A stretch of DNA of 64,000 nucleotides, from the NCBI GenBank assembly GCA_018902545.1, contig JAHIQM010000018.1, forward strand, positions 62,001 through 126,000, given 5' to 3'. The translations under genes were made by a program, and so were the position numbers. The notes under the pieces are model-generated. The model ran no database searches, was not told the origin of the DNA, and was given only the letters and a program-made list of their open reading frames with translations. This DNA is from Pseudomonadota bacterium (GTDB lineage: Bacteria > Desulfobacterota > Desulfovibrionia > Desulfovibrionales > Desulfomicrobiaceae). This document shows positions 44,401 to 52,357 of the stretch, piece after piece; the stretch's first letter is position 1; each line of letters begins with the position of its first letter.

Positions 44401-46853
44401 TGGCCTTCGGGGCTCACGGTCACAAATTCGAACACGGCCGCCTTGCGCGGCTCAAGTTCCATGGAGTCCGGCCGCTTGATGCCCGGATAAAGGGCATAGG
44501 CGTGCACGGGGATGCGCTTTCTGGCGGTCACGCCGCGACCGCCCTGCTCGCGCACGCGGCCGGTGAACTCGGCCCACAGGGCCAGGGGAGGCCTTAGATC
44601 CTGCGGGATGTCCACGCTGAAGGACTCCCGGCCGTCGCTGCCGAGTCGACCTTCCGTGGACAGCAGGGCCAGGGGCTCGAAGGTTCTGCCCGGATCGCCG
44701 AAGCTGTACGCTTCAAAGCCCTTGGGCGCGAAGTCGGCGGCCAGCAGCCTAGCCTTGGCCGTCACGGCGAGGTTCGAGGCGGGCGGGCCGAAAAGATAGC
44801 GCGACACGACCTCAAAAGGCAGGCTTGCCCCAGGTTTACCCGTGGTATCTTCGGAGGCGATCTCCACGCTCAGTCGGTCGGGGATGAATTCCTCGACCTG
44901 ATACGAATAGGAGCCGATGACCTGTCCGCCGCTTGACGCCTGCAGAAGGTAGTTTCCGGTCAGGGACCAGTCCGGGATGTCCAGGCTGAAAGCGGCCATG
45001 CCCCGGTCCAGGACCAGGCTCAGGGTGCGCAGCAGGCGACCTTCGGGATCGAGTTGTTCCACGGTCACGGGCAGGTCCGGCGGTGTGCCGATGCGCCCGT
45101 CGCGGACCAGCAACGCGCCGTCAAGGGTTTCACCGGGCCGGTAGATGTCGCGCTTGCCGTAAAGATAGGCCTGCAGGCCCGCCTCGCCGATGGAGGCGCC
45201 GCTGACATCGAGTCCTGTGGTGTCGATGCGGAAACGGTCCAGAAAGATGAAGCTGAAATCGCTTCCGTGCCTGGCCAGGATCATGGCCGGGGAGCCGAGT
45301 TCGTCGTTGTGGCCGGTGAAGGGGATGCGGGCCAGGCCCTCGGCGTTGGTGCGGCTGGTGCCCAGGATCTGGTTCTTGAAGCTCAGCAGGGTCAGCTCGA
45401 CCCCGTCCATGGCGCGCAGGTCCCTGACGGAACTGGACCAGATCAGAAAGCCCGCGCTGTCCTCCTTGGCCACCAGGCCGATGTCCGTGCGCAGGACCCA
45501 GCGCGTGGCTCCCCGATAGTCCGATGGCAGGCTCAGGCCGAGCTTGTACAGGCCCGGGCGCTGATCGGGAATGAGTTCCGATACGGACAGGGTCCGCTTC
45601 TGCACCCGGTTCGGCGAGGAGGTCACGGAAAAGGTTTCGCGGTGGATTTCGCTGCCCAGATGATAGGGCACGGAATCTCGGGCCGCGCCGCCGTCGAAGA
45701 TGGAATAGCCGTAGTCCTGGAACATGGCGCTCAGGTTGTTGGGGAAGACCCGGCTTACGGTCAGTTCCACTGTGTCGGCGTTGACGTATTCGAGCTCCAG
45801 AAGCCCCTGGCCCTGACGGGGCAGGAACATGCCCTCGGCGGAGAAGTCCACGCTTGGGGGAAGATCGGGCATGCGCACGGCCTGCTCGAACGCGGTTTCG
45901 AGCACCGCCCCGTCCTCGGCCCGCAGGCCCTTGGCGATGCGCACGGTGCGGGTGCTGCCGGGTTCGAACTTGCCGCTCAAGGAAGCGGTCCTGCCGTGAG
46001 CCGAAATGGACAGCGGGGCATCTGGCGTGAGGGTCAGCAGTTCGCGGATGGCGGCGGCGTTGACCGGCGCGGAGAATTCAAGGTCGATGCGTGCCTGGTC
46101 CTTGTCCGACCGGGGGCTCACGCTGGCCACGCGCAGCAGCGGGTCCAGGCGCAGTTCGATGTCCCGGCGATATTCCCGGCCCAGGGTGATGCTCTTTTCG
46201 GCCACGCTCAGTTCCGGGGCCAGGCGCAGGGTGAGGGTGCGTCCGGCCGCGTCCTTGCGTATGGGCGCGCTGCGAAAGCCGAGGCTGGCCGTGCGCCAGT
46301 GGGTCTGCAGAAAAATTTCGACGGGCTCCCCACCTGCCTCGGTCAGGCTCATGGCGCGCAGCAGGTCTTGCGGGTCCACGGGGGCGTTGAAGACGACGCG
46401 GCCCTCCAGTTCGACCATATCCGGCCCGGCGTCGGAGGCCAGTTCGTTCACGGTCATTTCCTGCACGACGAAGCTGCCGGTGCGGATGAGCGCGCTGCGT
46501 TCCCCGCGCAGCGAATTTTCCGGGAAGACCTCGGGGCTCAGGGTCAGGGTGTATTGCATGTCCAGCGGCAAAGGAACCTGGGCCAGAAATTTGAGCGTGT
46601 AGGGATTGGCCCAGACCCATTGGCCCTCCACGGCGGGTTCGAGGCGGCCCGGTGCGTCCAGCGCACGTGTGGCGTCGGGGACGGGCTCGTCGAACTCCAC
46701 GGCCACGGTGGTGCGCATGAGGCTGTCAAGGCTGACGCTCTCCACAAAAAGGCCTTGCGGCTTGCCGCTCAGGTACAGGTCCTTGAGCAGCCAGGACTGC
46801 CCCGCGACGACGAGCAAAAGCACGACAATGATCCAGTTTTTGGGGGTGGACAT
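41496..46853 (-). CDS. Bacterial alpha-2-macroglobulin (YfhM type) with thioester motif
   Basis: A 1785-residue protein anchored by an N-terminal helix (WIIVVLLLVVAGQSWLLKDLYL) rather than a lipobox cysteine. It contains MG-type beta domains throughout, including YLYGKRDIYRPGETLDG, typical of MG3. The thioester site GCAEQT has Cys 1329 and Gln 1332 and lies in a helical TED region (about 1310-1600). The bait region should be upstream, near residues 1040-1110. It covalently traps attacking proteases in the periplasm. The start ATG 46853 has GAGG six bases before; the frame runs upstream to 46904 with no site. Co-translated with pbpC, divergent from lemA. Confidence 0.93.
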   Translation of the reverse strand: MSTPKNWIIVVLLLVVAGQSWLLKDLYLSGKPQGLFVESVSLDSLMRTTVAVEFDEPVPDATRALDAPGRLEPAVEGQWVWANPYTLKFLAQVPLPLDMQYTLTLSPEVFPENSLRGERSALIRTGSFVVQEMTVNELASDAGPDMVELEGRVVFNAPVDPQDLLRAMSLTEAGGEPVEIFLQTHWRTASLGFRSAPIRKDAAGRTLTLRLAPELSVAEKSITLGREYRRDIELRLDPLLRVASVSPRSDKDQARIDLEFSAPVNAAAIRELLTLTPDAPLSISAHGRTASLSGKFEPGSTRTVRIAKGLRAEDGAVLETAFEQAVRMPDLPPSVDFSAEGMFLPRQGQGLLELEYVNADTVELTVSRVFPNNLSAMFQDYGYSIFDGGAARDSVPYHLGSEIHRETFSVTSSPNRVQKRTLSVSELIPDQRPGLYKLGLSLPSDYRGATRWVLRTDIGLVAKEDSAGFLIWSSSVRDLRAMDGVELTLLSFKNQILGTSRTNAEGLARIPFTGHNDELGSPAMILARHGSDFSFIFLDRFRIDTTGLDVSGASIGEAGLQAYLYGKRDIYRPGETLDGALLVRDGRIGTPPDLPVTVEQLDPEGRLLRTLSLVLDRGMAAFSLDIPDWSLTGNYLLQASSGGQVIGSYSYQVEEFIPDRLSVEIASEDTTGKPGASLPFEVVSRYLFGPPASNLAVTAKARLLAADFAPKGFEAYSFGDPGRTFEPLALLSTEGRLGSDGRESFSVDIPQDLRPPLALWAEFTGRVREQGGRGVTARKRIPVHAYALYPGIKRPDSMELEPRKAAVFEFVTVSPEGQRVKHPELVATLFQDQWQTVMRKTQSGFSYESVRNPVEVSTQRVSPGEGGGSFSITPPDYGSYRIRLGDPSSGAVSELEFYCGGWGYSPWAVKNPARLELVTDKEGYQAGETASVQIRSPFAGKALVTVEGRNVEFMQLVELDGNTGQVRIPVREEWQPGAYITATLIRPGADIAPGSAGRAFGATALFVDSLSNRMSLRIDAPAEVRPLTDLELKVQAEPHSRVTVAVVDEGIMQLAGGKNPDPFAHFYAKRALDVISYDNFAFMFPHVGAARPLAGGGDDLGGASSFMRTEGIRRVKPVTFWSGVLDTDNSGAIIHRVSLPDFQGALRIVAVGNQGKRFGTSTAMTRVRTPLVLTPTLPRFLSLGDEIEIPLTLRNDTPLAGSFQIGASITGPATLGSMPGPLTLEPGREDTVYLPLRCGMEEGKITLSFTATGGGETATAGEELDQRSPLPVTRTMRSTVLDAGSGEIDAPVADSFLPGSVKRAVRLSTRPLLRYSGHLETLLGYPHGCAEQTVSKAFPLLHFGALARELAPERFNATAPAGLVQTAIRRLQSMQTASGGYAFWPGGGEPDPWVSAYVCHFLLEARQAGHTIPGRMLESAFYYLGSLTNPAPGSTGQQVEQAAYALYVLALGKRSDLGSQDYLRATFEKSLGGVARTLLAGAYLETANHGAGFELLHTAPAIDDSRRESGGNLGSGLRDRALIALVLLKNIPDDPRLPELMTRLSAELAGDRWHSTQETSLAFMALGKYLGLLDDSRPFAGTVAWPEGAQIFADTKLFMREGILTSGAITLDKTPADRTVFATVLTSATPRADAHAPVSQGLEVEQTLLRDDGSALEENSVRQGELIVMRTRVRSTSGPVDNVVVQSLLPAGLEVENPRLATTERLDWMGEEASLEGHQDLRDDRVLVFTSLDGNGWKTGYSVLRAVTPGQFTLPPAQAEAMYIPSLRAAGPLSRITVEKEAPRP

Positions 46854-46991
46854 GTAAACCTCGCGCCCAGGATAAAATGTTTTCCGGTGCTCATGGTCTG
46901 GCAAGGACCAGCTTAAAAAGCAAGGCCCGGCTTTTCAATGGGCAGGCTTTGCTCTACATGACCTGCATACACATTCTGCCATGGAGGAATC

Positions 46992-47546
46992 ATGATCGCT
47001 TTTCTTGTCTTGCTTGCCCTCGCGGTCGCCATTTTGCTGTGGGCCATCCTTATTTACAACGCCCTGGTGCGCATGCGCAACATGGTCCAGGAGGCCTGGA
47101 GCGGGATCGACGTGCAGCTCAAGCGGCGCACGGATCTGATTCCCAATCTCGTGTCCACGGTCAAGGGATACGCCGAGCATGAAAAGGGCACGCTGGAAGA
47201 GGTCATCCGGCTGCGCGGCCTGGCCCAGAACGCCCATGGCGTCGGTGAGACGGCCCATGCCCAGGGGCTGCTGGGCGCGGCCCTGGGCAAGCTCTTCGCC
47301 CTGGCCGAGAATTATCCCGAGCTCAAGGCCAACGCCAATTTCGCGCAGCTGCAGGCTTCCCTCGGCGAGATCGAGGAGCAGGTCCAGCTGGCACGGCGCT
47401 ACTACAACGGGGCGGTGCGCAACCTGAACATCGCGGTGGAGTCCTTTCCGTCCAATCTGGTGGCCGGGCGTTTTGGTTTTGAAAAGGCGGAATTCTTCGA
47501 GCTGGAAAGTCCCGCGGAGCGGGCCGTGCCCAAGGTGGAATTCTAG
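46992..47546 (+). CDS. LemA-family protein
   Basis: A 184-residue protein of usual LemA length. One N-terminal membrane helix (IAFLVLLALAVAILLWAILI) is followed by a long helical bundle. Family marks: YNALVRMRNMVQEAWSGIDVQLKRRTDLIPNLVSTVKGY, ENYPELKANANFAQLQ and RRYYNGAVRNLNI, then FPSNLVAGRFGF. A GGAGGAATC site precedes ATG 46992. LemA proteins are membrane-anchored; their function is not settled. It is followed one base later by a DUF2207 gene, its usual partner, and is divergent from the alpha-2-macroglobulin gene. Confidence 0.93.
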   Translation: MIAFLVLLALAVAILLWAILIYNALVRMRNMVQEAWSGIDVQLKRRTDLIPNLVSTVKGYAEHEKGTLEEVIRLRGLAQNAHGVGETAHAQGLLGAALGKLFALAENYPELKANANFAQLQASLGEIEEQVQLARRYYNGAVRNLNIAVESFPSNLVAGRFGFEKAEFFELESPAERAVPKVEF

Positions 47547-47547
47547 G

Positions 47548-49422
47548 ATGGCAGGCCTGCGGATACTCTTGGCCGCGCTCATCGCGCTCTTGTGCTGCGC
47601 ACCGGTGCAGGCCGAAACCGAACGCATCCTCGACTTTTCCTCCCTGGTCCTCATTGATCCCGACGGGTCCATGGTGGTCTCGGAGACCATCACCGTGCAG
47701 GCCACGGGGGATCAGATCAAACGCGGCATCGTGCGCGAGTTCCCCACCATCTATCAGGGGCGCGGAGGCCAGCGGGTGCGAGTGGGCTTCACGCTGCTCG
47801 AGGTCAAGCGCGACGGGGTAGGCGAAGCCTATCACACCGAGGAGAAATCCAACGGCGTGGCCATCTATGTCGGCAGCAAGGATGTCTTTTTGCAGCCGGG
47901 GCGATATTCCTACACCCTCATATACCGCACCACCAGACAGCTGGGTTTTTTTGACGGGCACGACGAGCTTTACTGGAACGTGAACGGCAACGGCTGGCGG
48001 CTGCCCCTGGACCGGGTCAGCTGCGAGGTGCGCCTGCCGGGCGAAGCCCGGGCCCTGGAGGCCGTGGCCTACGAAGGACCCATGGGCAGCACGGACAGTC
48101 GCGTTGTTCCCGCGCAGGGCCAGCACGAGGTGCGGTTCTCCTCCTCGCGGCCCTACGCCCCCGGCGAGGGCCTGACCATCGCCGTGTCCTGGCCCAAGGG
48201 GTACGTTGCCCCGCCTTCGGCCAGCGAACAGGCGGCGCGGGTCATGGCCGAAGGCGGCGGCCTGCTCCCGGTGGGTCTGGGGATGGTTTTTCTTTTTGTC
48301 TATTATATCCTGGCCTGGATGAAGGTCGGCCGCGACCCGGAAAGGGGCGTGATCATCCCCCGCTTTGTTCCGCCGCATGGTTTTTCTCCGGCCATGGTGC
48401 GCATGCTGTGGCGCATGAAGTTCGACAACACGGCCTACACCGCGGCGGTGATCAATATGGCGGTCAAGGGCGCGTTGACCATAAAGGACAATGCGAAGAT
48501 GCGCCTTGATCTGGCCGATCAGGCTCCGGCCGGTCTGTCCATCGGAGAGCGGGCGGTTTTTGACGAGCTGCGCAGGGCCGGGACGAGCATCGAGCTTAAA
48601 AACGTCAACCACCGGGTGCTCAGCCGCGCCAGGCAGGCCATAAAGGACAAGCTTCGCCGCGAGTTGTCGTCCAATTATTTCCTGACCAATACGGGCTGGA
48701 TCCTGCCCGGCCTCGCCATCACCCTGCTCACGGTTGCGGGCATGGCCTGGGCCGCGCCCGTGCCTCCCGAACTGCTTTTCATCTGCATCTGGCTGACGGC
48801 GTGGACGTTCGGCTGTTTCATGCTCGTGCGTCAGGTGGGCACGGCGTGGCGGGCCCGTGGCGTCAGGGGCAAATTCGCGGCCGTGGTGCTGTCTGTCTTC
48901 GCGGTGCCGTTCTTGTTCGCGGAGGCGGCGGGTTTGTGGGTTCTGGTCAGTCTGGCCGGGCTTGCGCCCACGCTCGGATTTGGGACCATGATCCTTATGA
49001 ACGCCCTGTTCTACGAGCTCTTGAAAGCGCCGACGCTCATCGGCCGCAAGACCCTGGACGAGATCGAAGGGTTCAAACTCTATCTGTCCGTGGCGGAGGA
49101 GGATCGGCTGAATTTCATCCACCCCCCGGACGAGACTCCCGAGCTGTTCGAGAAATTCCTGCCCTACGCCATTGCCCTTGGCGTGGAGAATCAGTGGGGA
49201 GAGCGGTTCGCGCGCCTGCTGGACCAGGCCGGGTATCAGCCTGGGTGGTACGTCGGCAGCCACTGGGACCGGGTTCATCCCGGCGCTTTCGCCACAAGTC
49301 TGGGGCGGGGCATGCAGGCCGCCGTATCCTCCGCTTCTCAGGCCCCGGGCAGTTCCTCGGGCATGGGCGGGGGTGGCTCGTCCGGAGGCGGCGGCGGTGG
49401 CGGAGGCGGCGGGGGTTGGTGA
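47548..49422 (+). CDS. DUF2207-domain membrane protein with Gly-rich tail
   Basis: A 624-residue protein. A signal peptide (ILLAALIALLCCAPVQA) leads into a periplasmic beta-rich DUF2207 domain beginning FSSLVLIDPDGSMVVSETIT and containing VREFPTIYQG and ELYWNVNGNGW. A membrane helix is near residue 250 (VGLGMVFLFVYYILAW), then a cytoplasmic region, two or three more helices (about 385-480), and a C-terminus GGGGSSGGG running into eleven Gly before a final Trp. This layout is common in the LemA-DUF2207 pair. ATG 47548 follows the lemA stop by one base; the upstream frame only re-reads lemA. Function unknown. Confidence 0.88.
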   Translation: MAGLRILLAALIALLCCAPVQAETERILDFSSLVLIDPDGSMVVSETITVQATGDQIKRGIVREFPTIYQGRGGQRVRVGFTLLEVKRDGVGEAYHTEEKSNGVAIYVGSKDVFLQPGRYSYTLIYRTTRQLGFFDGHDELYWNVNGNGWRLPLDRVSCEVRLPGEARALEAVAYEGPMGSTDSRVVPAQGQHEVRFSSSRPYAPGEGLTIAVSWPKGYVAPPSASEQAARVMAEGGGLLPVGLGMVFLFVYYILAWMKVGRDPERGVIIPRFVPPHGFSPAMVRMLWRMKFDNTAYTAAVINMAVKGALTIKDNAKMRLDLADQAPAGLSIGERAVFDELRRAGTSIELKNVNHRVLSRARQAIKDKLRRELSSNYFLTNTGWILPGLAITLLTVAGMAWAAPVPPELLFICIWLTAWTFGCFMLVRQVGTAWRARGVRGKFAAVVLSVFAVPFLFAEAAGLWVLVSLAGLAPTLGFGTMILMNALFYELLKAPTLIGRKTLDEIEGFKLYLSVAEEDRLNFIHPPDETPELFEKFLPYAIALGVENQWGERFARLLDQAGYQPGWYVGSHWDRVHPGAFATSLGRGMQAAVSSASQAPGSSSGMGGGGSSGGGGGGGGGGGW

Positions 49423-49444
49423 TGCCGCGCTAGTGCTGAAGAGT

Positions 49445-49490
49445 GAAATGCACGAGGGCCGATCCGTTTGGATCGGCCCTCGTGCATTTC
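49445..49490. terminator. Perfect 21-bp hairpin between convergent genes
   Basis: Arms 49445-49465 and 49470-49490 are exactly complementary, with loop GTTT. It sits between the ends of the DUF2207 gene (+) and the HDOD gene (-). There is no long T tract on either side, but the symmetric position suggests a two-way terminator. Confidence 0.65.
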
Positions 49491-49524
49491 AAGGCGGGCG
49501 GGTGGTGCGAACTCTTCGCGCGGC

Positions 49525-50376
49525 TCAGTCCATATCCTTCACGAAATCCACATAATCCTCCACGGTCAGCTCCAGTTCGGCGACTTTGATCTCGGAGAGG
49601 TCCAACTGGATCGCCTCCGGACTGGTGGCCAGGTCGATATCCGGGGTGTGCATGATCCCGATCCCGGCCTTGGCCAGGACCTTGTTGGCCAGACTGACGA
49701 TGGGCAGGACAATGTCCTGGCCGTCCATGCTTTCGTCGTGGTGATGCTCGGCTACAGTGCAGTAGATTTCGGGCAGGTTCCAGCTCTTGAGCAGCTGCGC
49801 GCCGAGGCTCTGGTGCAGCGTGTCGAGGACCTCTTCGATGAAGGTCTGGGGTACGTTGTCGGCTATCTGTCCGCTTTTTTTCAATTCCGCGATGGCCATG
49901 AGCAAAAAGGCCTTGCCGATGTCATGCAGTAGTCCTGCGAAAAATGCCTCGTTCATCTTGCTCGGCAGCCGGCACTCCTTGGCGATCCACTTGGCTCCCA
50001 GCGCGCAAGCCACCGAGTGGACCCAGAGCTGGTCCATGTATTCCCGGATAAAGGGGTCTTGGGTGTTGAAAGACTGTTTCTGGGTCAGCAGGACGACCAG
50101 GTTTGACACCTCGGACAGACCGAGGCGGACCATGGCGTTTCTGACCGTGGTCACTTCGACCATGCCTCGGTAAAAAGCCGAGTTGGCCACCTTGAGGAGT
50201 TGGCCGCTCAGGGCCGGATCGCGCAGTATCTGCTTCTCGATGACCTGCATGTCCGGGTCCGGTTTGGCCATTTCCTGCTGGATGGCGAGCCCGGTGCGGT
50301 TGAAGGCCGGAAGCTGCGCCTTTTCGGAGCTCACATGCTCTTTTAGGATTTCGATAAAGGATTTGGCCTCGTTCAT
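49525..50376 (-). CDS. HDOD-domain signalling protein
   Basis: A 283-residue protein whose main part (about 20-230) is an HDOD domain: PAFNRTGLAIQQEMAKPD, then QILRDPALSGQLLKVANSAFYRG and AFFAGLLHDIGKAFLL, where HD survives as LLHDIGK, and a later EHHHDE. HDOD proteins are usually non-catalytic adaptors in signalling. The C-terminus (about 240-283) is a short charged tail rich in Leu and Glu. ATG 50376 has GGAG eight bases upstream. It follows the secretion-type ATPase gene by two bases, so they form one operon, perhaps with the kinase further up. Confidence 0.9.
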   Translation of the reverse strand: MNEAKSFIEILKEHVSSEKAQLPAFNRTGLAIQQEMAKPDPDMQVIEKQILRDPALSGQLLKVANSAFYRGMVEVTTVRNAMVRLGLSEVSNLVVLLTQKQSFNTQDPFIREYMDQLWVHSVACALGAKWIAKECRLPSKMNEAFFAGLLHDIGKAFLLMAIAELKKSGQIADNVPQTFIEEVLDTLHQSLGAQLLKSWNLPEIYCTVAEHHHDESMDGQDIVLPIVSLANKVLAKAGIGIMHTPDIDLATSPEAIQLDLSEIKVAELELTVEDYVDFVKDMD

Positions 50377-50378
50377 GT

Positions 50379-52256
50379 CTATACTCCGAGCAGGCGGCGG
50401 GTTTCTTCCAGCGGGCGGGGTTTAAGTACTAGCGGCAGACAGCGCATGACCTCTTCCAGAGTGGTCAGGCCTTCGGAGGCCTTGGCCAGCCCTTCCTCAA
50501 ACAGGGTCACAAGTCCTGCGCTTTCCAGTGCGATCTTGCGGATGTCGAAGCTGGTGCGCCGTTCCAGAATGGCCGAGCGGACCATTTCATCGAGGATGAG
50601 CAGTTCAAAGACCGCGAGGCGCCCCCGGTAACCCGTGTAGCGACAGTGCGAGCATCCCGCGCCCTTGCGGAAATTGGAGCCCTGGATCGTGGCCTGCGTG
50701 TAGCCGAAAAGCTGCAGTTCGCCGGGACTTGGTTTGTATGGCTGGGAGCATTCCGGGCAAATCCGCCTGAGCAGGCGCTGCGCGACCACGCTGACCACGG
50801 TGGAAGAGATGAGGAAGGCCTCGATGTCCATGTTCATGAGCCGGATCAGCCCGCCGATGGAGTCTTCGGTGTGGAAGGTCGTCAGGACCTTGTGCCCGGT
50901 CAGGGCGGCCTGCACGGCCACCTCGGCCGAATAGTTGTCCCGGATCTCGCCGATGAGAATGACGTCGGGGTCCTGGCGCACGATGTGGCGCAGGGTTTCC
51001 TCGAAGGTCAGGTTGATCTTGGGGTCGATGGAGCACTGGGAAATGCCGGGGATGACGTATTCGACGGGCTCTTCGGCGGTGATGATCGACAAAAGCGGTG
51101 TGTTCAGGTGGTGGATGCAGCTGTAGACCGTGGTCGTCTTGCCCGATCCGGTGGGGCCGGTGATGATCACGACGCCGCTGGGTCTGGACAGCGCTCCGTC
51201 GAGGAAACGCTTGAGAATTTTCGGGTACATCCCGACGCTTGCGATGTCGATGAGGTTGCCCTGGCGGTTCAGCAGACGCAGGACGATGGCCTCGCCGTGG
51301 ATGGTCACGTAAAAGGAGGCGCGCATGTCGAGTTCGCCGCCGGGATATTCGAACAGGATGCGTCCGCCCTGGTGGCGGCGCTTCTCGGCGATGTCCGCCT
51401 TGCACATGATCTTGATGCGGCTTGAGATGTTGGGGATGATCTCGCGCGGGTAGTCCTTGTAGGGTTCGAGCACCCCGTCACGGCGGAAGCGGATGCGCAG
51501 GCGGTCCGGGAGCGGCTCCATGTGGATGTCGCTGACGTCGAGCTCGATGGCGTCGAGGATGATGCGTTCGACAATGCCGGAGGCCGAGTCGTCGTCGACG
51601 GATTCCTTGGCCTGGGCTCCGCGCTCAAAACGCTGATATGTCTCGACGATGGATTCGCGCGTGGCGATGGCCGGCAGGATTCCTTCGGGAAAGATGGTGC
51701 GGGCTTCTTCCTGGTCATCCATGTCCAGGACGTTGGCAAACGCCACGACGACCTGGTGGTCCTGCCGCTCGATGGGCACGTAGGCCGCCTTGCTCCGGTA
51801 CGCCACGGGAACCTGGTGCAGCAGGGAAATGTCAAGCGGCGCAAACCTGGGGTCGATGAAGGGATAGCCCAGCTGCAGCGAGAGGGCTTCCAGGAGTTTG
51901 AATTCCTTGATGAAGTTGTTGTTGACCAGGACTTCGCCCAGTTTCTGCGAGGTTTGGCTCGTGCGCTGGATCTGAAAGGCAGCTTCGAGGTCGCCTTCAC
52001 TGATGAGGCCCATTTCCACCAGCAGGCTACCGATGCGCATGGACAGTTTGTTCTTGCGGATTGCCGCCGTGACGTTCTCGTCGGTTACGTAGCCGAGCTC
52101 CTTGACAATTTCGAGCAGTGGCTTGGGACGCACCAGCTTTGTGCGCAGCCGCGAGGCATGGACGGCCTGTTTCTCCGTGAGCAGTCCTTCCTTTATGAGA
52201 ATGTCGATGAGCTCGCCGTGGGTGTTCTGACTCTTCGTGGGTGTGTCCTCGGGCAT
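50379..52256 (-). CDS. GspE/PilB-type secretion ATPase with MshEN-like N-terminus
   Basis: A 625-residue ATPase of the type II secretion/type IV pilus family. The N-terminus (about 10-150) carries repeated MshEN-type units (RIGSLLVEMGLISEGDLEAA, then QKLGEVLVNNNFIKE), a fold known in some members to bind c-di-GMP. The ATPase has Walker A GPTGSGKTTT beginning at 367, an Asp box (ITAEEPVEY), Walker B DPDVILIGEIRD and a His box. The zinc finger is CPECSQPY with CSHCRYTGYRGR. ATG 52256 follows GGAG. No pilins, PilC or secretin genes are nearby, so it serves distant machinery. Operon with the HDOD gene. Confidence 0.9.
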   Translation of the reverse strand: MPEDTPTKSQNTHGELIDILIKEGLLTEKQAVHASRLRTKLVRPKPLLEIVKELGYVTDENVTAAIRKNKLSMRIGSLLVEMGLISEGDLEAAFQIQRTSQTSQKLGEVLVNNNFIKEFKLLEALSLQLGYPFIDPRFAPLDISLLHQVPVAYRSKAAYVPIERQDHQVVVAFANVLDMDDQEEARTIFPEGILPAIATRESIVETYQRFERGAQAKESVDDDSASGIVERIILDAIELDVSDIHMEPLPDRLRIRFRRDGVLEPYKDYPREIIPNISSRIKIMCKADIAEKRRHQGGRILFEYPGGELDMRASFYVTIHGEAIVLRLLNRQGNLIDIASVGMYPKILKRFLDGALSRPSGVVIITGPTGSGKTTTVYSCIHHLNTPLLSIITAEEPVEYVIPGISQCSIDPKINLTFEETLRHIVRQDPDVILIGEIRDNYSAEVAVQAALTGHKVLTTFHTEDSIGGLIRLMNMDIEAFLISSTVVSVVAQRLLRRICPECSQPYKPSPGELQLFGYTQATIQGSNFRKGAGCSHCRYTGYRGRLAVFELLILDEMVRSAILERRTSFDIRKIALESAGLVTLFEEGLAKASEGLTTLEEVMRCLPLVLKPRPLEETRRLLGV

Positions 52257-52357
52257 GGGTGCTCCGCGTTGTGAGATGATTCCTGTCAAAAGGTCTTACA
52301 GAGAGAAGATTGTGGAGTCAAATTGAAGGGATGCGTGAGTCCTGTCATACCGGGCGC

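Noticed and set aside
45054-46916. 620-residue plus-strand open frame opposite the macroglobulin gene
   Set aside because: Shadow of a certain gene; its composition (Gly, His, Gln, Ala) and lack of motifs match the other shadows in this GC-rich window.
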